Assembly: GCA_030949945.1 (NCBI GenBank)
Contig: JAUZRZ010000062.1
Coordinates: 1-64,000, forward strand
DNA length: 64,000 nucleotides
DNA from: Sulfurimonas sp.
GTDB lineage: Bacteria; Campylobacterota; Campylobacteria; Campylobacterales; Sulfurimonadaceae
Direction of reading: 5' to 3'
Both the position numbers and the translations under genes were made by a program. The notes under the pieces are model-generated. The model was not told the DNA's origin. It searched no databases and was given only the letters and a program-made list of their open reading frames with translations. Positions 1 through 9,736 of the stretch are shown piece by piece (within the stretch, counting starts at the first letter, position 1; the number at the start of each line of letters is the position of its first letter).

Positions 1-1
1 G

Positions 2-401
2 ATATTAGAACAAGTAATATATATTTATTTTGACTGTGAATCTATTATTGTGGCTGAGAGGGTTCGGATTTTATTCCTAAATATTTTGTTGGCAAATTTG
101 ATTTACATCAACGAACATATGCGATAAATGAATTTTGGATAATGTGTGATGAGCAAGTTTTTATTTTATTATATATACTCCTTTAGAAATGGTTTTTTAA
201 ACCAAGCAGTAGGTCTCTACAGTTAAATCTTTGCACGATTACCAATGTTTAAAGAAATGATAATAAAGTTTCCTAAAAGAAGAACAAAACACAATCGGCA
301 ACTACTTCCAAAAAACTAGACCAGTTAATAGACCTCCACCATCAAGAACTAGAAAAACTAAAAACATAAAAGAAGCATCCTTATCTAAGATGTTTGTCTA
401 G
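2..401 (+). CDS. hsdS: Type I restriction-modification specificity subunit HsdS, 3' end only
   Basis: HsdS recognises the target sequence in a type I restriction-modification complex with HsdM and HsdR. The ORF track misses it because several one-base indels break the frame. By hand the pieces read as a second target-recognition domain and C-terminal conserved helix: KFDLHQRTYAINEF near 93-130, then NGFLNQAVG-like, KEMIIKFP, EQNTIGNYFQ (282-311), LDQLIDLHHQELEKL (319-360), and ASLSKMFV just before TAG at 399-401. An extra A in the run at 310-315 is compensated by a missing A near 361-364, so that stretch looks open but is mistranslated. The upstream half and hsdM lie outside the window. It is followed 10 bases later by fic and then hsdR. 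Confidence 0.75.
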
Positions 402-411
402 GAGGCGGTAT

Positions 412-1026
412 ATGATTTTAGAAAATAGGCTTAATATTAGCGATGCAGTTGAGTTGGCACGAGTAGAAGAGAGAGTGAGTAAATACAAGGCAAAACAACT
501 CTTTGAGAAAAAGGCTTTAGAGTGTTGTGAAGTGGGAAGTTTTGCAACGCTTTGCTTTATTCATACGAGCCTCTTTGGCGAGATTTACCCTTTTGCTGGA
601 AAGATACGAGAGGTAAATATCTCTAAAGGTGGTTTTCGTTTTGCACCTGTGAGCTATTTGGAAGTATCTGTCAAAAATATAGAGCAGATGCCACAAGATA
701 GCTTTGATGCCATCATAGAGAAGTATGTAGAGATGAACATAGCCCACCCATTTCGTGAGGGTAACGGTCGTAGTATGCGAATATGGCTTGATCATATACT
801 CAAGAACATGCTTAAAAAAGTGATAGATTGGAGCATAGTCGATAAGGATGATTATCTTCTTGCCATGGAGCGAAGCCCCATAAAAGATATAGAGATAAAA
901 TATCTACTCAAAGAGGCACTTAGCGATAATATAGATGACTATAACCTCTATATGCGTGGGATTGATGCGAGTTACTACTACGAGGGTTACATACTCTATA
1001 AAACAGAAGATATAAAAGAGGACTAG
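412..1026 (+). CDS. fic: Fic-domain protein adenylyltransferase (class III type)
   Basis: Fic enzymes transfer AMP from ATP to a hydroxyl side chain of a target protein. The complete Fic motif HPFREGNGRS is at residues 112-121 of a 204-residue product, with catalytic His113-equivalent at its start. Near the C terminus SYYYEG (187-192) fits the inhibitory (S/T)xxxE(G/N) motif of class III Fic proteins such as NmFic, so the enzyme is probably self-inhibited. I choose ATG 412 over the track's TTG 394 because AGGAGG (401-406) sits directly upstream, while TTG 394 lies inside hsdS. It abuts hsdR (TAG at 1024-1026, ATG at 1027), so it is co-transcribed with the restriction genes. Fic genes are common passengers in type I loci. 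The target is unknown; gyrase or topoisomerase IV are known targets of related bacterial Fics. Confidence 0.9.
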   Translation: MILENRLNISDAVELARVEERVSKYKAKQLFEKKALECCEVGSFATLCFIHTSLFGEIYPFAGKIREVNISKGGFRFAPVSYLEVSVKNIEQMPQDSFDAIIEKYVEMNIAHPFREGNGRSMRIWLDHILKNMLKKVIDWSIVDKDDYLLAMERSPIKDIEIKYLLKEALSDNIDDYNLYMRGIDASYYYEGYILYKTEDIKED

Positions 1027-4000
1027 ATGACATTTACTAAAGAGAGTGAATTTGAAAAAGCACTTATACAAGAGCTTAGTAAAAAAGGTTGGGAAGAGAA
1101 GATTATTAAAAACCCTACAGAAGAAGATTTACTTCAAAACTGGGCAAATATTCTTTTTGCTAATAACAAAGGTATAGATAGACTGGGTGATGAACCACTA
1201 ACCCTTAGTGAAATGCAACAAATCATCGAACAAATTAACACTTTAAAAACTCCTCTAAAACTTAATAGCTTTATCAACGGTAAAACAGTTTCTATCGTAA
1301 GAGATAATCCTAATGATGCACGACATTTTGGTAAAGAAGTAAGTCTTAAAATATATGATAGACAAGAGATAGCAGCAGGACAAAGTCGTTATCAGATAGT
1401 ACAACAACCCATCTTTAAAACAAAATCTAAAGATACTCAATGACCGCCGTGGTGATTTAATGCTACTTATAAATGGTATGCCAGTCATTCATATAGAACT
1501 TAAAAGAAGTGGGGTACCAGTTTCACAAGCCTGTAATCAAATAGAAAACTACTCCCGTTCGGGTGTTTTTACAGGTCTCTTTTCTCTAGTGCAAGTTTTT
1601 GTAGCGATGGAGCCAAATGAGAGTAAATATTTTGCAAATCCTGGCACGGATGGAAAATTTAACAAAGACTACTATTTTCACTGGGCAGATTTTAATAATG
1701 AACCTATAAAGGACTGGAAGAAGATAGCTTCAACACTTCTTAGTATCCCTATGGCTCATCAACTTATAGGTTTTTATACGGTAGCAGATAATGCTGATGG
1801 TGTTTTAAAAGTTATGCGAAGTTATCAGTACAATGGCGCTAATGCAATAAGTGATAAAGTTGCAAAGATTGATTGGAAAGATAAGAACACTCTTGGTGGT
1901 TATATCTGGCATACTACAGGTTCAGGTAAGACGATGACAAGCTTCAAGTCTGCCCAACTCATAGCAAACTCTAAAGATGCAGATAAAGTAATCTTCTTAA
2001 TGGATAGAATTGAGTTAGGTACACAGTCTCTTAATGAGTATAGAGCCTTTTCAGATGAAAATGAAGATGTTCAAGCTACAGAAAATAGAGGCATTTTAAT
2101 AACAAAACTAAAAAGTAGTGACCCAGCTAATACTCTCATTGTTACTTCAATTCAAAAAATGAGTAATATCAATGATGAAGATGGTGGATTCAAAGCCAAA
2201 GATATTGAACTCATAGGTAAAAAAAGGATAGTGTTTATTGTAGATGAGGCACACCGTTCTACTTTTGGGGATATGCTAATAACTATAAAAAATACATTTG
2301 AGAGTGCTGTCTTTTTTGGTTTTACGGGTACACCAATACAAGATGAAAATCAGAAGAAAGATAGTACTACTGCTACAGTGTTTGGTGATGAACTGCATCG
2401 TTATAGCATTGCTGATGGTATTAGAGATAGAAATGTACTTGGGTTTGACCCATACAAAATACCAACATATAAAGAAAAAGATTTGAGAGAAGCTGTAGCC
2501 CTACAAGAAGCAAAAGCAAAAGATGAAGAAGAAGCAGTAATTGACCCTAAAAAGGCAAGAAGTCTTTTATAAGTTTGTGAATGATGTGACAATGGCAGGA
2601 TACTTTGATGATGCAGGTAAATATAAAAAAGGGATTGAAGACTATATACCAAGGTCTCAGTATGAAAGAGAAGAACATCAAAATGAAGTAGTTAAAGATA
2701 TAGTTGAAAACTGGATTAGGATTTAGTCGGAATTCTAAATTTCATGCTATTTTTGCAACAAGTAGTATCCCACAAGCAATTACTTATTATCGTTTACTAA
2801 AAGCTAAAATCAAAGATGAAAAACTTGACTTAAAGATAACAGCTCTTTTTGATGCTAACATTGACAACGGTGGGGGTGTGGCATTTAAAGAAGATGGTTT
2901 AGTGGAGATAATTGAAGATTATAATGAGCAATATGAACAAGATTTTTCATTGGCAAACTTTCCTAAATTAGAAAAAGATATAGCTTCAAGACTAGCACAT
3001 AAAAAGCCTTATATCAATATAGAAAAAGAGACTAACAAGCAAATTGATTTACTAATAGTAGTAGATCAAATGCTGACAGGTTTTGATTCTAAATGGATAA
3101 ATACTCTCTACCTTGACAAAATGCTAGAGTATGCAAATGTTATACAAGCATTTTCAAGAACTAACAGACTTTTTGGAACAGATAAGCCTTTTGGTACTAT
3201 TCGTTATTATAGAAAGCCACATACAATGGAAGAGAATATAAATAAAGCTATCAAGCTATACTCTGGAGATAAGCCACTAGGATTGTTTGTAGATAGATTA
3301 GAAGATAATTTAAAAAGCTTAATCGTATTTATGGCGAGATTGATGAACTTTTTTGCAATGCTGGAGTGGTAAACTTTGAAAAACTTCCTAATGATTTAAC
3401 AGAGCGAGGAGAATTTTCAAAACTGTTTAAAGAGTTTAACGATGCTCTTGAAGCATCAAAAATTCAAAGTTTTCAATGGGATACACTAGAGTATAAATTT
3501 GATAAAAGAGTTATAAAGCTTGATTTTGATGAAAATACATATCTTAGTTTAGTTCAAAGATATAAAGAACTCTCAAGTGCTGGTGGGGAACTGGTGAGGG
3601 TGGCGAAGTTCCTTTTGATATTGATGGTTACATAACAGAGATTGATACACAAAAAATAGATGCTGACTTTATGAACTCTCGTTTTAACAAATATCTTAAA
3701 GTCCTTGTAAATGGTAATGAAGCAGATATTAAAAAAACATTAGATGAACTCCATAAATCGTTTGCCTCTTTAAGCCAAGAAGAACAAAAATATGCAAATA
3801 TATTACTTCATGATATTCAGAGTGGAAATATTACAATAGATGAAAACAGAACATTTAAAGAGTATGTAACAGAGTATCAAGCGAATGCTGAAAATTCTCA
3901 AATAGCAAGGTTAGTAGAGCTGTTCGGGTTAGATGGTACTAGAATAAAAGAGATGCTAAATAGTGACATTACAGAAACAAATCTTAATGACTATGGTCGT

Positions 4001-4157
4001 TTTGATGAATTGAAAAATAGTGTTGATAAGGCTAAGGCAAAAAAAATATTTTGAAGAGTTCGAGGGAACAGTAATAAAACCTTATAAGGTAAATCAGAAA
4101 GTATATAAACTGCTAAAAGATTTTCTCCTTAATGGAAACATTGATATAGGATTATAA
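1027..4157 (+). CDS. hsdR: Type I restriction enzyme HsdR (motor and nuclease subunit), broken by indels
   Basis: HsdR translocates DNA with its superfamily 2 helicase motor and cuts it. The track shows pieces at 1027-1443, 1460-2572, 2541-2726, 2704-3372, 3366-3635 and 3671-4054. Read together they give about 1040 residues, the usual HsdR length. The PD-(D/E)XK nuclease is at about residues 135-160 (RRGDLMLL then HIELKRSG), Walker A HTTGSGKT at about 297, and DEAH box VDEAHRS at about 407. The true C terminus continues past the 4054 stop in another frame (KYFEEFEGTVIKPYKVNQ) to TAA at 4155-4157. At least six single-base shifts occur near 1430, 2550, 2720, 3320-3365, 3600 and 4045. Homology is continuous across each, so sequencing error is likelier than decay. 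Confidence 0.9.
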
Positions 4158-4249
4158 ACTTATGCTTTGCAATATTTATCAAAGATATACAGATTTAAAA
4201 CCATTTGTTGTAAAAAAATGTTGTAAAACTTTAAAAACAGAAAACTTAA

Positions 4250-4267
4250 AGCCCTTGTTTAAGGGCT
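4250..4267 (-). terminator. Intrinsic terminator at the end of the DUF445 gene
   Basis: AGCCCTT (4250-4256) and AAGGGCT (4261-4267) form a perfect 7-bp stem with a GTTT loop. Read on the minus strand the stem overlaps the stop codon of the DUF445 gene and is followed by TTAAGTTTTCTGTTTTT, a fair U-rich tail. It could also terminate hsdR from the plus side, but there is no T run in that direction. Confidence 0.65.
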
Positions 4268-4899
4268 AAAGTAAGAAAGATGAGACTAATCCAATAAGCC
4301 CACCAAATACACCACCCCAAACAACAAGCCAGTCTAAGTGCTCTTTTATGAGTGTTTGAACTATCTCTTTTACAAGCTCTGGTGTGAGTTCATTTAGGCG
4401 GGAGTCTATGACGGACTCTATGGAGTTTAGCATATCCTCGTTAAGTGAAGAGTTTTGGAGATGCTTTTTGCATAGTGGCATTAAATGCTTCAGAGTTTAC
4501 TATTTTGATGACAGCTACTTTCATCTTAGATGAAAAAGGTTCACGAAGAGTCTCTAATGCTGATTCTCCGCCAAACATACCAAGCATTCCTCCAAAAGAG
4601 GATTCCATCACTGTTTTAGAAAGAGCATCAAACGCAGGGGTAAAGTCTGTATCTTGTATGATAGGTTCAAGGTTGATTTTTTGCTCTTCATTTGCAAAAA
4701 AGTTCTCTAGTTGTTCGGGAGTGAAAAATTCATTCATCATAAGATTTTTTATGGATGACTTAAAGGCTTCAAAACGCAGAGGAATAACACCACTTCCATA
4801 AAGAAGTGGTACTTTTTCAAAAAGCATATGAATGGCTAGTTGATTTGTAAGTGCTCCTGAGAGGGCAAAAAGACCTGTAAAAAGTAGGGCAGAGTGCAA
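4266..4899 (-). CDS. DUF445 family membrane protein, one frameshift
   Basis: Two ORFs (4441-4899 and 4266-4481) join across an A run near 4460 to give one protein: ALTNQLAIHMLFEKVPLLYGSG at the start, then an extended helical region, then a C-terminal membrane segment with GGVFGGLIGLVSSFLL. That layout, with membrane ends, a long helical middle and the TN-x-LAI-x-MLF motif, is the DUF445 (YheB/YjiN-like) pattern. The function is not established. The start is uncertain: the track begins at a TTG, but the same frame continues upstream as a hydrophobic stretch (LALILIGVSFLFVEL) with no obvious ATG, so the N terminus may carry another indel. A TATAAT-like box on the minus strand lies near 4960. 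Confidence 0.7.
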
Positions 4900-5006
4900 C
4901 TCTACAAAGAGAAATGAAACTCCTATTAGGATGAGTGCAAGTGTACATTTGTTATAATACTTATTATAGAATTTATTAGATCATAGGAGTAAAGGATACT
5001 CCATTA

Positions 5007-5405
5007 CTATTTTTTGTAAGGGTAAGTTTTCATCTTCAGCCCTTTTGTCGCATACTCCATCCCACCTAAGATATTTATAACCTTATAGTTGAGCTTTTGT
5101 GACATCCACGGTGCTATCATTGAAGTTCGACTTCCTGTATGACAGATGATGGCAAAAGGTTTTGTTGTATCAACTTTTTCATTTAACTCTTTTAAAAAAA
5201 CATTAAGGTCGTATTTCCCTTTTTCGTTAAAAAACTCTATGGGTATTGCACCTTTTAAAACTCCTCCATCCCTCCACTCGCCAACGGTTCTAATATCTAC
5301 AATAGGCAGTTGTGAGTCTAACATTTCTTGTGTCATATATGAGTTTTTTAGCTCTGCAAAAAGTGAAACAGAGATAAGCATCAATAGTAAAAGTATTTTT
5401 TTCAA
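5007..5405 (-). CDS. Periplasmic single-domain rhodanese
   Basis: The mature protein is one rhodanese-like domain with active-site loop CHTGSRTS, so a catalytic cysteine is present; such domains carry sulfane sulfur or act as sulfur-transfer proteins. The track extends to 5549, but the likely start is TTG at 5405-5403, preceded by GGAG with 7-base spacing. From there a clean signal peptide reads MKKILLLLMLISVSLFA, which places the domain in the periplasm. The extra 48 residues of the longer ORF look like shadow sequence of the divergent gene at 5462. Sulfur handling fits a sulfur-oxidising Campylobacterota, but the substrate is not shown by the sequence. Confidence 0.8.
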   Translation of the reverse strand: MKKILLLLMLISVSLFAELKNSYMTQEMLDSQLPIVDIRTVGEWRDGGVLKGAIPIEFFNEKGKYDLNVFLKELNEKVDTTKPFAIICHTGSRTSMIAPWMSQKLNYKVINILGGMEYATKGLKMKTYPYKK

Positions 5406-5461
5406 TTTGTTCTCCAAAATAAACTGTATAATTATAACAATAATATTTAAATAGGAATACA

Positions 5462-5833
5462 ATGGCAGCATCCGCAAAAGCGATAAACAATGCAAATAGA
5501 CTTCGTTACATTCGAGCACTTGAGCGTTTTCATAAAGGAATGATTTCATTTTTGATGAATACTCCTGAACTTACACATAAAAGTTTGAACAAAAAGATAG
5601 ATAATTCTGTGAAACTTCTCAAGAGAATTGATGAGATAGACTTGTATAAGGGTGAACTCAAAGATTTGCAAATTCTTGTTAAAAAAATTATTGGCTATAA
5701 AGATTCTGAGGATGATATAGAGAATATAAAAGAAGAAATTTTATATGCTTCAAATCAGCTTGATAAAAATAAAAATGCAAAACGCTATAAAAAAGATAAA
5801 CATGCGAACTCTATGTTTGATGACTGGGAATAG
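5462..5833 (+). CDS. Conserved hypothetical, helical, 123 aa
   Basis: A soluble, lysine-rich and predicted all-helical protein with no signal peptide, membrane segment or motif I recognise. It opens MAASAKAINNANRLRYI and ends in an acidic MFDDWE. A weak AGGAA precedes ATG 5462. It is nine bases upstream of a response regulator and in the same direction, so it is probably transcribed with the two-component pair. A regulatory or adaptor role is possible but unsupported. Confidence 0.65.
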   Translation: MAASAKAINNANRLRYIRALERFHKGMISFLMNTPELTHKSLNKKIDNSVKLLKRIDEIDLYKGELKDLQILVKKIIGYKDSEDDIENIKEEILYASNQLDKNKNAKRYKKDKHANSMFDDWE

Positions 5834-5842
5834 TGTAGTAAA

Positions 5843-6497
5843 ATGGCAAGAATACTACTCTTAGAAGATGATATAACTCTTGGAGATACTCTTTGTGAGC
5901 TTTTAGAGTCTGAGGGGTATGAACTCTCTCTTGTAAGACTTGGCAATGATGTCCTAGACTTAACACAAGAGCAAAGCTTTGAGTTAATGCTCTTTGATGT
6001 AAATGTACCAGACTATAATGGCTTTGAGCTTTTAGCGAGTCTTAGAGAGTCAGGTGACACTACCCCGTGTATCTTTTTAACCTCTTTAAATGACATCGCT
6101 TCACTCTCAAAAGGTTTTGAAGTTGGTGCTGATGATTATCTAAAAAAACCTTTTGACTTTGATGAACTGACTTGTTCGTATAAAAGCACTACTACGTAAA
6201 TCTTTTCAAGCTCAAGAGAATGAGATACACTATAAACATCTACTCTATAAGATAGCAACAAATGAACTTTTTGATAAGAATAAGCTTCTCGCTCTAGCAC
6301 CGCAAGAACAAAAACTAATGGCACTTTTTTTTAAACAAATAGACAAAACAGTAAGTAAAGAAGCACTACTCTTTGAGCTTAATCGAGAAAGCGAAGCAAG
6401 CGAGGGAGCACTACGGGTATATATTACTAAGCTACGTAAAGTTGGGCTTGAGATAGAGACTCTCAAAGGTACAGGGTACAGACTTGTTAGAGTATGA
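5843..6497 (+). CDS. OmpR-family response regulator, one frameshift
   Basis: Receiver domain (residues 1-115): acidic pocket LEDD, phosphoacceptor Asp at about 52 in MLFDVNVPD, and conserved Lys in LKKPFD. The track stops at 6199 because of a shift near 6165. In the next frame the protein continues as LLVRIKALLRK, then a winged-helix DNA-binding domain (ALAPQEQKLMALF, SEGALRVYITKLRK, IETLKGTGYRLV) to TGA at 6495-6497. That is the full two-domain OmpR/PhoB architecture, about 217 residues. Its stop overlaps the kinase ATG (ATGA), so the two are translationally coupled. Confidence 0.88.
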
Positions 6498-7551
6498 AAA
6501 AACAGCATTTTGGAAGTTTTTTAGTATTTACTTTGGAAGTGTAGCTATTCTCATCTTGGCTGCTGGCTATTTTTATTTTACAGAGCAGGAAAAGATACTG
6601 ATAAAAAAAGAGCATTTTTCTATGATTGAACATATTAGAAAAATTAAAATGAACCGACATGAAGCACATACCGATGGAATTACCCATACTGTAGTATATA
6701 CCCAAATCCCTGCGTTTAATATAAATAACTTTACTATTAAAGAGAACTATTTTGAAGCTTTTATCCCCTATAGTTGGGATAGTGGATATTACAGAGTTCG
6801 AAAAAATAAAGATACTTTTTATAAACTACTTTTTGATATTAAAATAAAAATTATTTTGATGCAAGCAGTTCTCTTACTACTCTTTGCAAGTATTAGTTAT
6901 TTACTCTCTTGGCGTGCACTGCGACCGATGCAAGAGGCGATAAATAAGCTAGATAAATTTTCCAAAGATTTGATTCACGACTTAAACACACCAGTCACAT
7001 CAATACTACTTAACACTAAAATACTAGAGCGAACAATAGAAGAATCAAAAGCACTTACTCGAATCAAAACAAGTGCCAATGAGATAGGTGAACTACATCA
7101 TAACTTAACAATACTCCTTCAAGAAGATACTTTTGTTATTCAAAATGAGAATGTTTTTGAGATAGTCGAAGATGTAGTCAATACTCAAAAAGGTATTTGT
7201 GAAGATATTCGCTTTATAGTTGAGCATAGTTATTTAGAAGAAAAAGTGAATAAAGATGCCCTAAAACAAATTCTGACAAATATAGTCTCAAACTCCTGTA
7301 AATATAATAAAAAAGATGGTATCGTAAAAATTTATGCAAAAAAGAGTTCTCTTTATATTGCAGATACGGGGATTGGTATAGAACAACCTGAGGCTGTATT
7401 TGAGAGAAAATATAAAGAGCATAAAAGTGGATATGGAATAGGGCTAGATATAGTAAAGCGCCTCTGTGATGCTATGGAGATAGAGATTTCACTCTCTTCG
7501 CAAAAAGAGAGAGGGACGCTTGTCGTACTAAAGTTTAAAAACTATATGTAA
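6494..7551 (+). CDS. Membrane sensor histidine kinase, partner of the upstream regulator
   Basis: An N-terminal transmembrane helix (about 5-28), a periplasmic region of roughly 90 residues, a second helix (about 115-138, ILMQAVLLLLFASISYLL), then a HisKA domain with H-box IHDLNTP (His near 161), N-box NIVSNSCKY, G1 ADTGIGI and G2 GYGIGLDIV. The track starts at TTG 6484, but the natural start is ATG 6494 overlapping the regulator stop; A6 there should be A7 to give MKKTAFWKFF. The sensor region is too short and diverged to name a ligand. The 3' end overlaps the convergent DUF1302 gene by 17 bases, so a missed indel in either end is possible. Confidence 0.85.
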
Positions 7552-8952
7552 TATCCATAAAAAGTTTGTCATTATTACTAATGGCATTTGCAAAAGGTCT
7601 ATCCGACTTTATAGCTGTGTCAAGGTAGTCAATAACTCCGATATTTGCAACTACTGCATCGGCTACATCATACTCTAAAGAGGCTCTAAAAAATCCACCA
7701 TATTGCCAGTTATGTCCAAACATACTTAGAAGTAGTGTCGCATTTAGTGTGTCATTTCGCATAGAGTGAGTTACTCTAAATGCAGTCTGTAGTTCATCTT
7801 CTTGAACATAATCAGGAACATATCCAATTGTCATTCCTGACATCTGCTTTTCATGATTAAAAATATGGCGATTAGCTAATTCAAGTGAGAGTACAGTATC
7901 TGAGATACCCATATAGTCTACACCTAGAAGTGCATCGAAGCGACTCTTCTCATCTTGTGTTGAGTTGTACTTTAAGGAGTCTATAAACGCAGCCTCACTT
8001 TTAAAAAGCCAACTTCCCTCTACTATGTTAAACGCAGTACCTAAGATCTGTATTTTTGAGACTACTCGTGCAGCATTTGGTAGAGTTCCCTCCAAGTGCC
8101 ATCTTGAGTCATATACATCAGCCCCATAAAAAGAGATGTCCCAGCCTGAGAAAACACCATTAAGAGAGAGGGCATACTGTGTATTATCCAGACGTGCTTT
8201 GGGGTTGGACTAACTCTATAAAAGGGTTTGGTGCATTTGGAAAAACTTTGTCTGCTGGAAAATACTCTCCAAAAGGGGCAGGTTCTAAGAAAATACGACT
8301 CTCAAAAATTGCCATAGCACGAGAGACTCCAGTCTCCAAAGTAATAGTCGAGTTTTGCCATAGATGTAGGTAAACGCAGATCTTCTATATCTGTCATACC
8401 AGGGAGTCTATTGTCAAGTGGATTGATAACATCGGTAATACGAATACTATCTGACTTTCCCCAAACTACAATTTGACGACCAACTTTGAGGTCTATATCA
8501 CGAGTGAGTCTTCCTTGTATATATGTATCATCAAAACGCAGCTGGGTACGGTATGCATTGAGTACATCATCATTAAAGGTCTGATTACTTACATCATAAT
8601 AGGCATCATAAAAACCATCACCACTTACTCTCATCTTCCAATCATCATTAAACTTGTAGTCAGCTTGTAAGAAGAGGGCAGTTTGTGCTTGATTTATCCC
8701 GCTATACTCTACACCATCCACACTATGGTCTCTGTAGCCATAAGCACTCTTAAAGGCGATGTTTCCACTTAATGTGAAGTTACTTGGTGTTTGAGACTCT
8801 TCTTCATCGGTGATTATCTCCTCACTGCTATCAAGTATCTCTTCATCAAAGCCTCCAAAGTCTAACTCTAAGTCTTCCTCTGCATGAAGCTCTATGAGTG
8901 AGAAAAGAAGTAATAAAAAGTAGCTAAGCTTACGAATTTTTCTCAAACTCAT
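7535..8952 (-). CDS. DUF1302-like outer-membrane protein, frameshifted
   Basis: The N terminus (8302-8952) has a signal peptide MSLRKIRKLSYFLLLLFSLIELHA, then an acidic linker (LDFGGFDEEI), then alternating strands typical of a beta-barrel (DDWKMRVSGDGFYDAYYD, LKVGRQIVVWGKSDSIRITDVINP). The VGRQxVxWG...VxNP pattern is characteristic of DUF1302 porin-like proteins. The middle lies in a second frame (8096-8301), and the C terminus (7535-8095) ends in aromatic MDITYSF, a classic outer-membrane barrel signature. It is the last gene of an operon with a LolA-like protein and an RND exporter, so it probably accepts or passes the same cargo at the outer membrane. The cargo is unknown. Confidence 0.8.
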
Positions 8953-8953
8953 A

Positions 8954-9736
8954 TTAGATACCGCGTTCTAATGTTCTTGTAGTAAAAAGAGACTCATCTA
9001 AGTCTTGATTGTATTTGATATTTGAAAATTTAAAAATAGACTTATGAAGCATTTTTTTACCTTTTTTTGTTATCATCTGCATCTCTTTTACTGTCCAGAT
9101 ACCATCAAGAAGTTCTAACTCTTTAACCATCATATACTTCAGTTTTTTCCCTTTTTTGATGTAGTTAAGTGCCTGAATGATAACAAAGTTATCTTGTCTT
9201 ACAAAAACAATACTTTTCTCATAACCTGTCTCTTCTACTGTTTTTTGAGTTTTAGGAGTAACAAGCATTTGCCATGTCTTATGCCCTTTAATAGTAGGCT
9301 CTTTCATAATTTTATAAGTATAATCTGAAACATTTCTACTTGTCATATCTGAGTAGGTAAAATCACTTCCCATAAAAGAAGAACTTTTATCACTTGAAGC
9401 GATACGTTTTACCTTGCGAAGTGCTGGAAGATAGAGCCACTGGTCATCATCAGCATTTGAATCTTCATAATCATATGTTAAAAAAGCTGTATTTTTTACA
9501 TCAGCAGGAGAGAGAAAAAAGAGAAGTTTGAGTGTATCTTCACCTCTGTTTTTTGTATAGACTTTTAAGTTACGCACTCTCTTTTTATTGCTTTTGTCTA
9601 TAAGTATCATCTTCATATCTGAGATGATATTGTCTCCCTCATCTCTATCGTGTACTTTTTGTGCTATCTCTTCGCCTGTTATGGCAAAGAGAGAAGTGAG
9701 TGTGAGTGTTGCGAGTAGTAGTATTTTTATAAACAT
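8954..9736 (-). CDS. Periplasmic LolA-like protein (outer membrane lipoprotein-sorting protein family)
   Basis: A 260-residue protein with signal peptide MFIKILLLATLTLTSLFA. The body matches the LolA_like family (PF17131): RDEGDNIISDMKMILIDK near the start, LKLLFFLSPADVKNTAFL, WLYLPALRKVKRI, and FMGSDFTYSDM. This fold carries a hydrophobic ligand across the periplasm. It overlaps the RND gene by one base at 9736 and is one base from the DUF1302 start, so the three are one operon. The arrangement suggests the RND pump loads this carrier, which delivers to the outer membrane. That route is inferred from family and context. Confidence 0.85.
   Translation of the reverse strand: MFIKILLLATLTLTSLFAITGEEIAQKVHDRDEGDNIISDMKMILIDKSNKKRVRNLKVYTKNRGEDTLKLLFFLSPADVKNTAFLTYDYEDSNADDDQWLYLPALRKVKRIASSDKSSSFMGSDFTYSDMTSRNVSDYTYKIMKEPTIKGHKTWQMLVTPKTQKTVEETGYEKSIVFVRQDNFVIIQALNYIKKGKKLKYMMVKELELLDGIWTVKEMQMITKKGKKMLHKSIFKFSNIKYNQDLDESLFTTRTLERGI

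Noticed and set aside
394-411. TTG start giving MSRRRY for the Fic protein
   Set aside because: It lies within the hsdS reading frame and before the AGGAGG; ATG 412 is correctly spaced.
517-795. Minus-strand ORF opposite fic, and similar antisense ORFs across the window
   Set aside because: They mirror strongly supported genes and show no family features or ribosome-binding sites.
5406-5549. N-terminal extension of the rhodanese ORF
   Set aside because: It overlaps the divergent gene at 5462 and precedes a clear ribosome-binding site and signal peptide.
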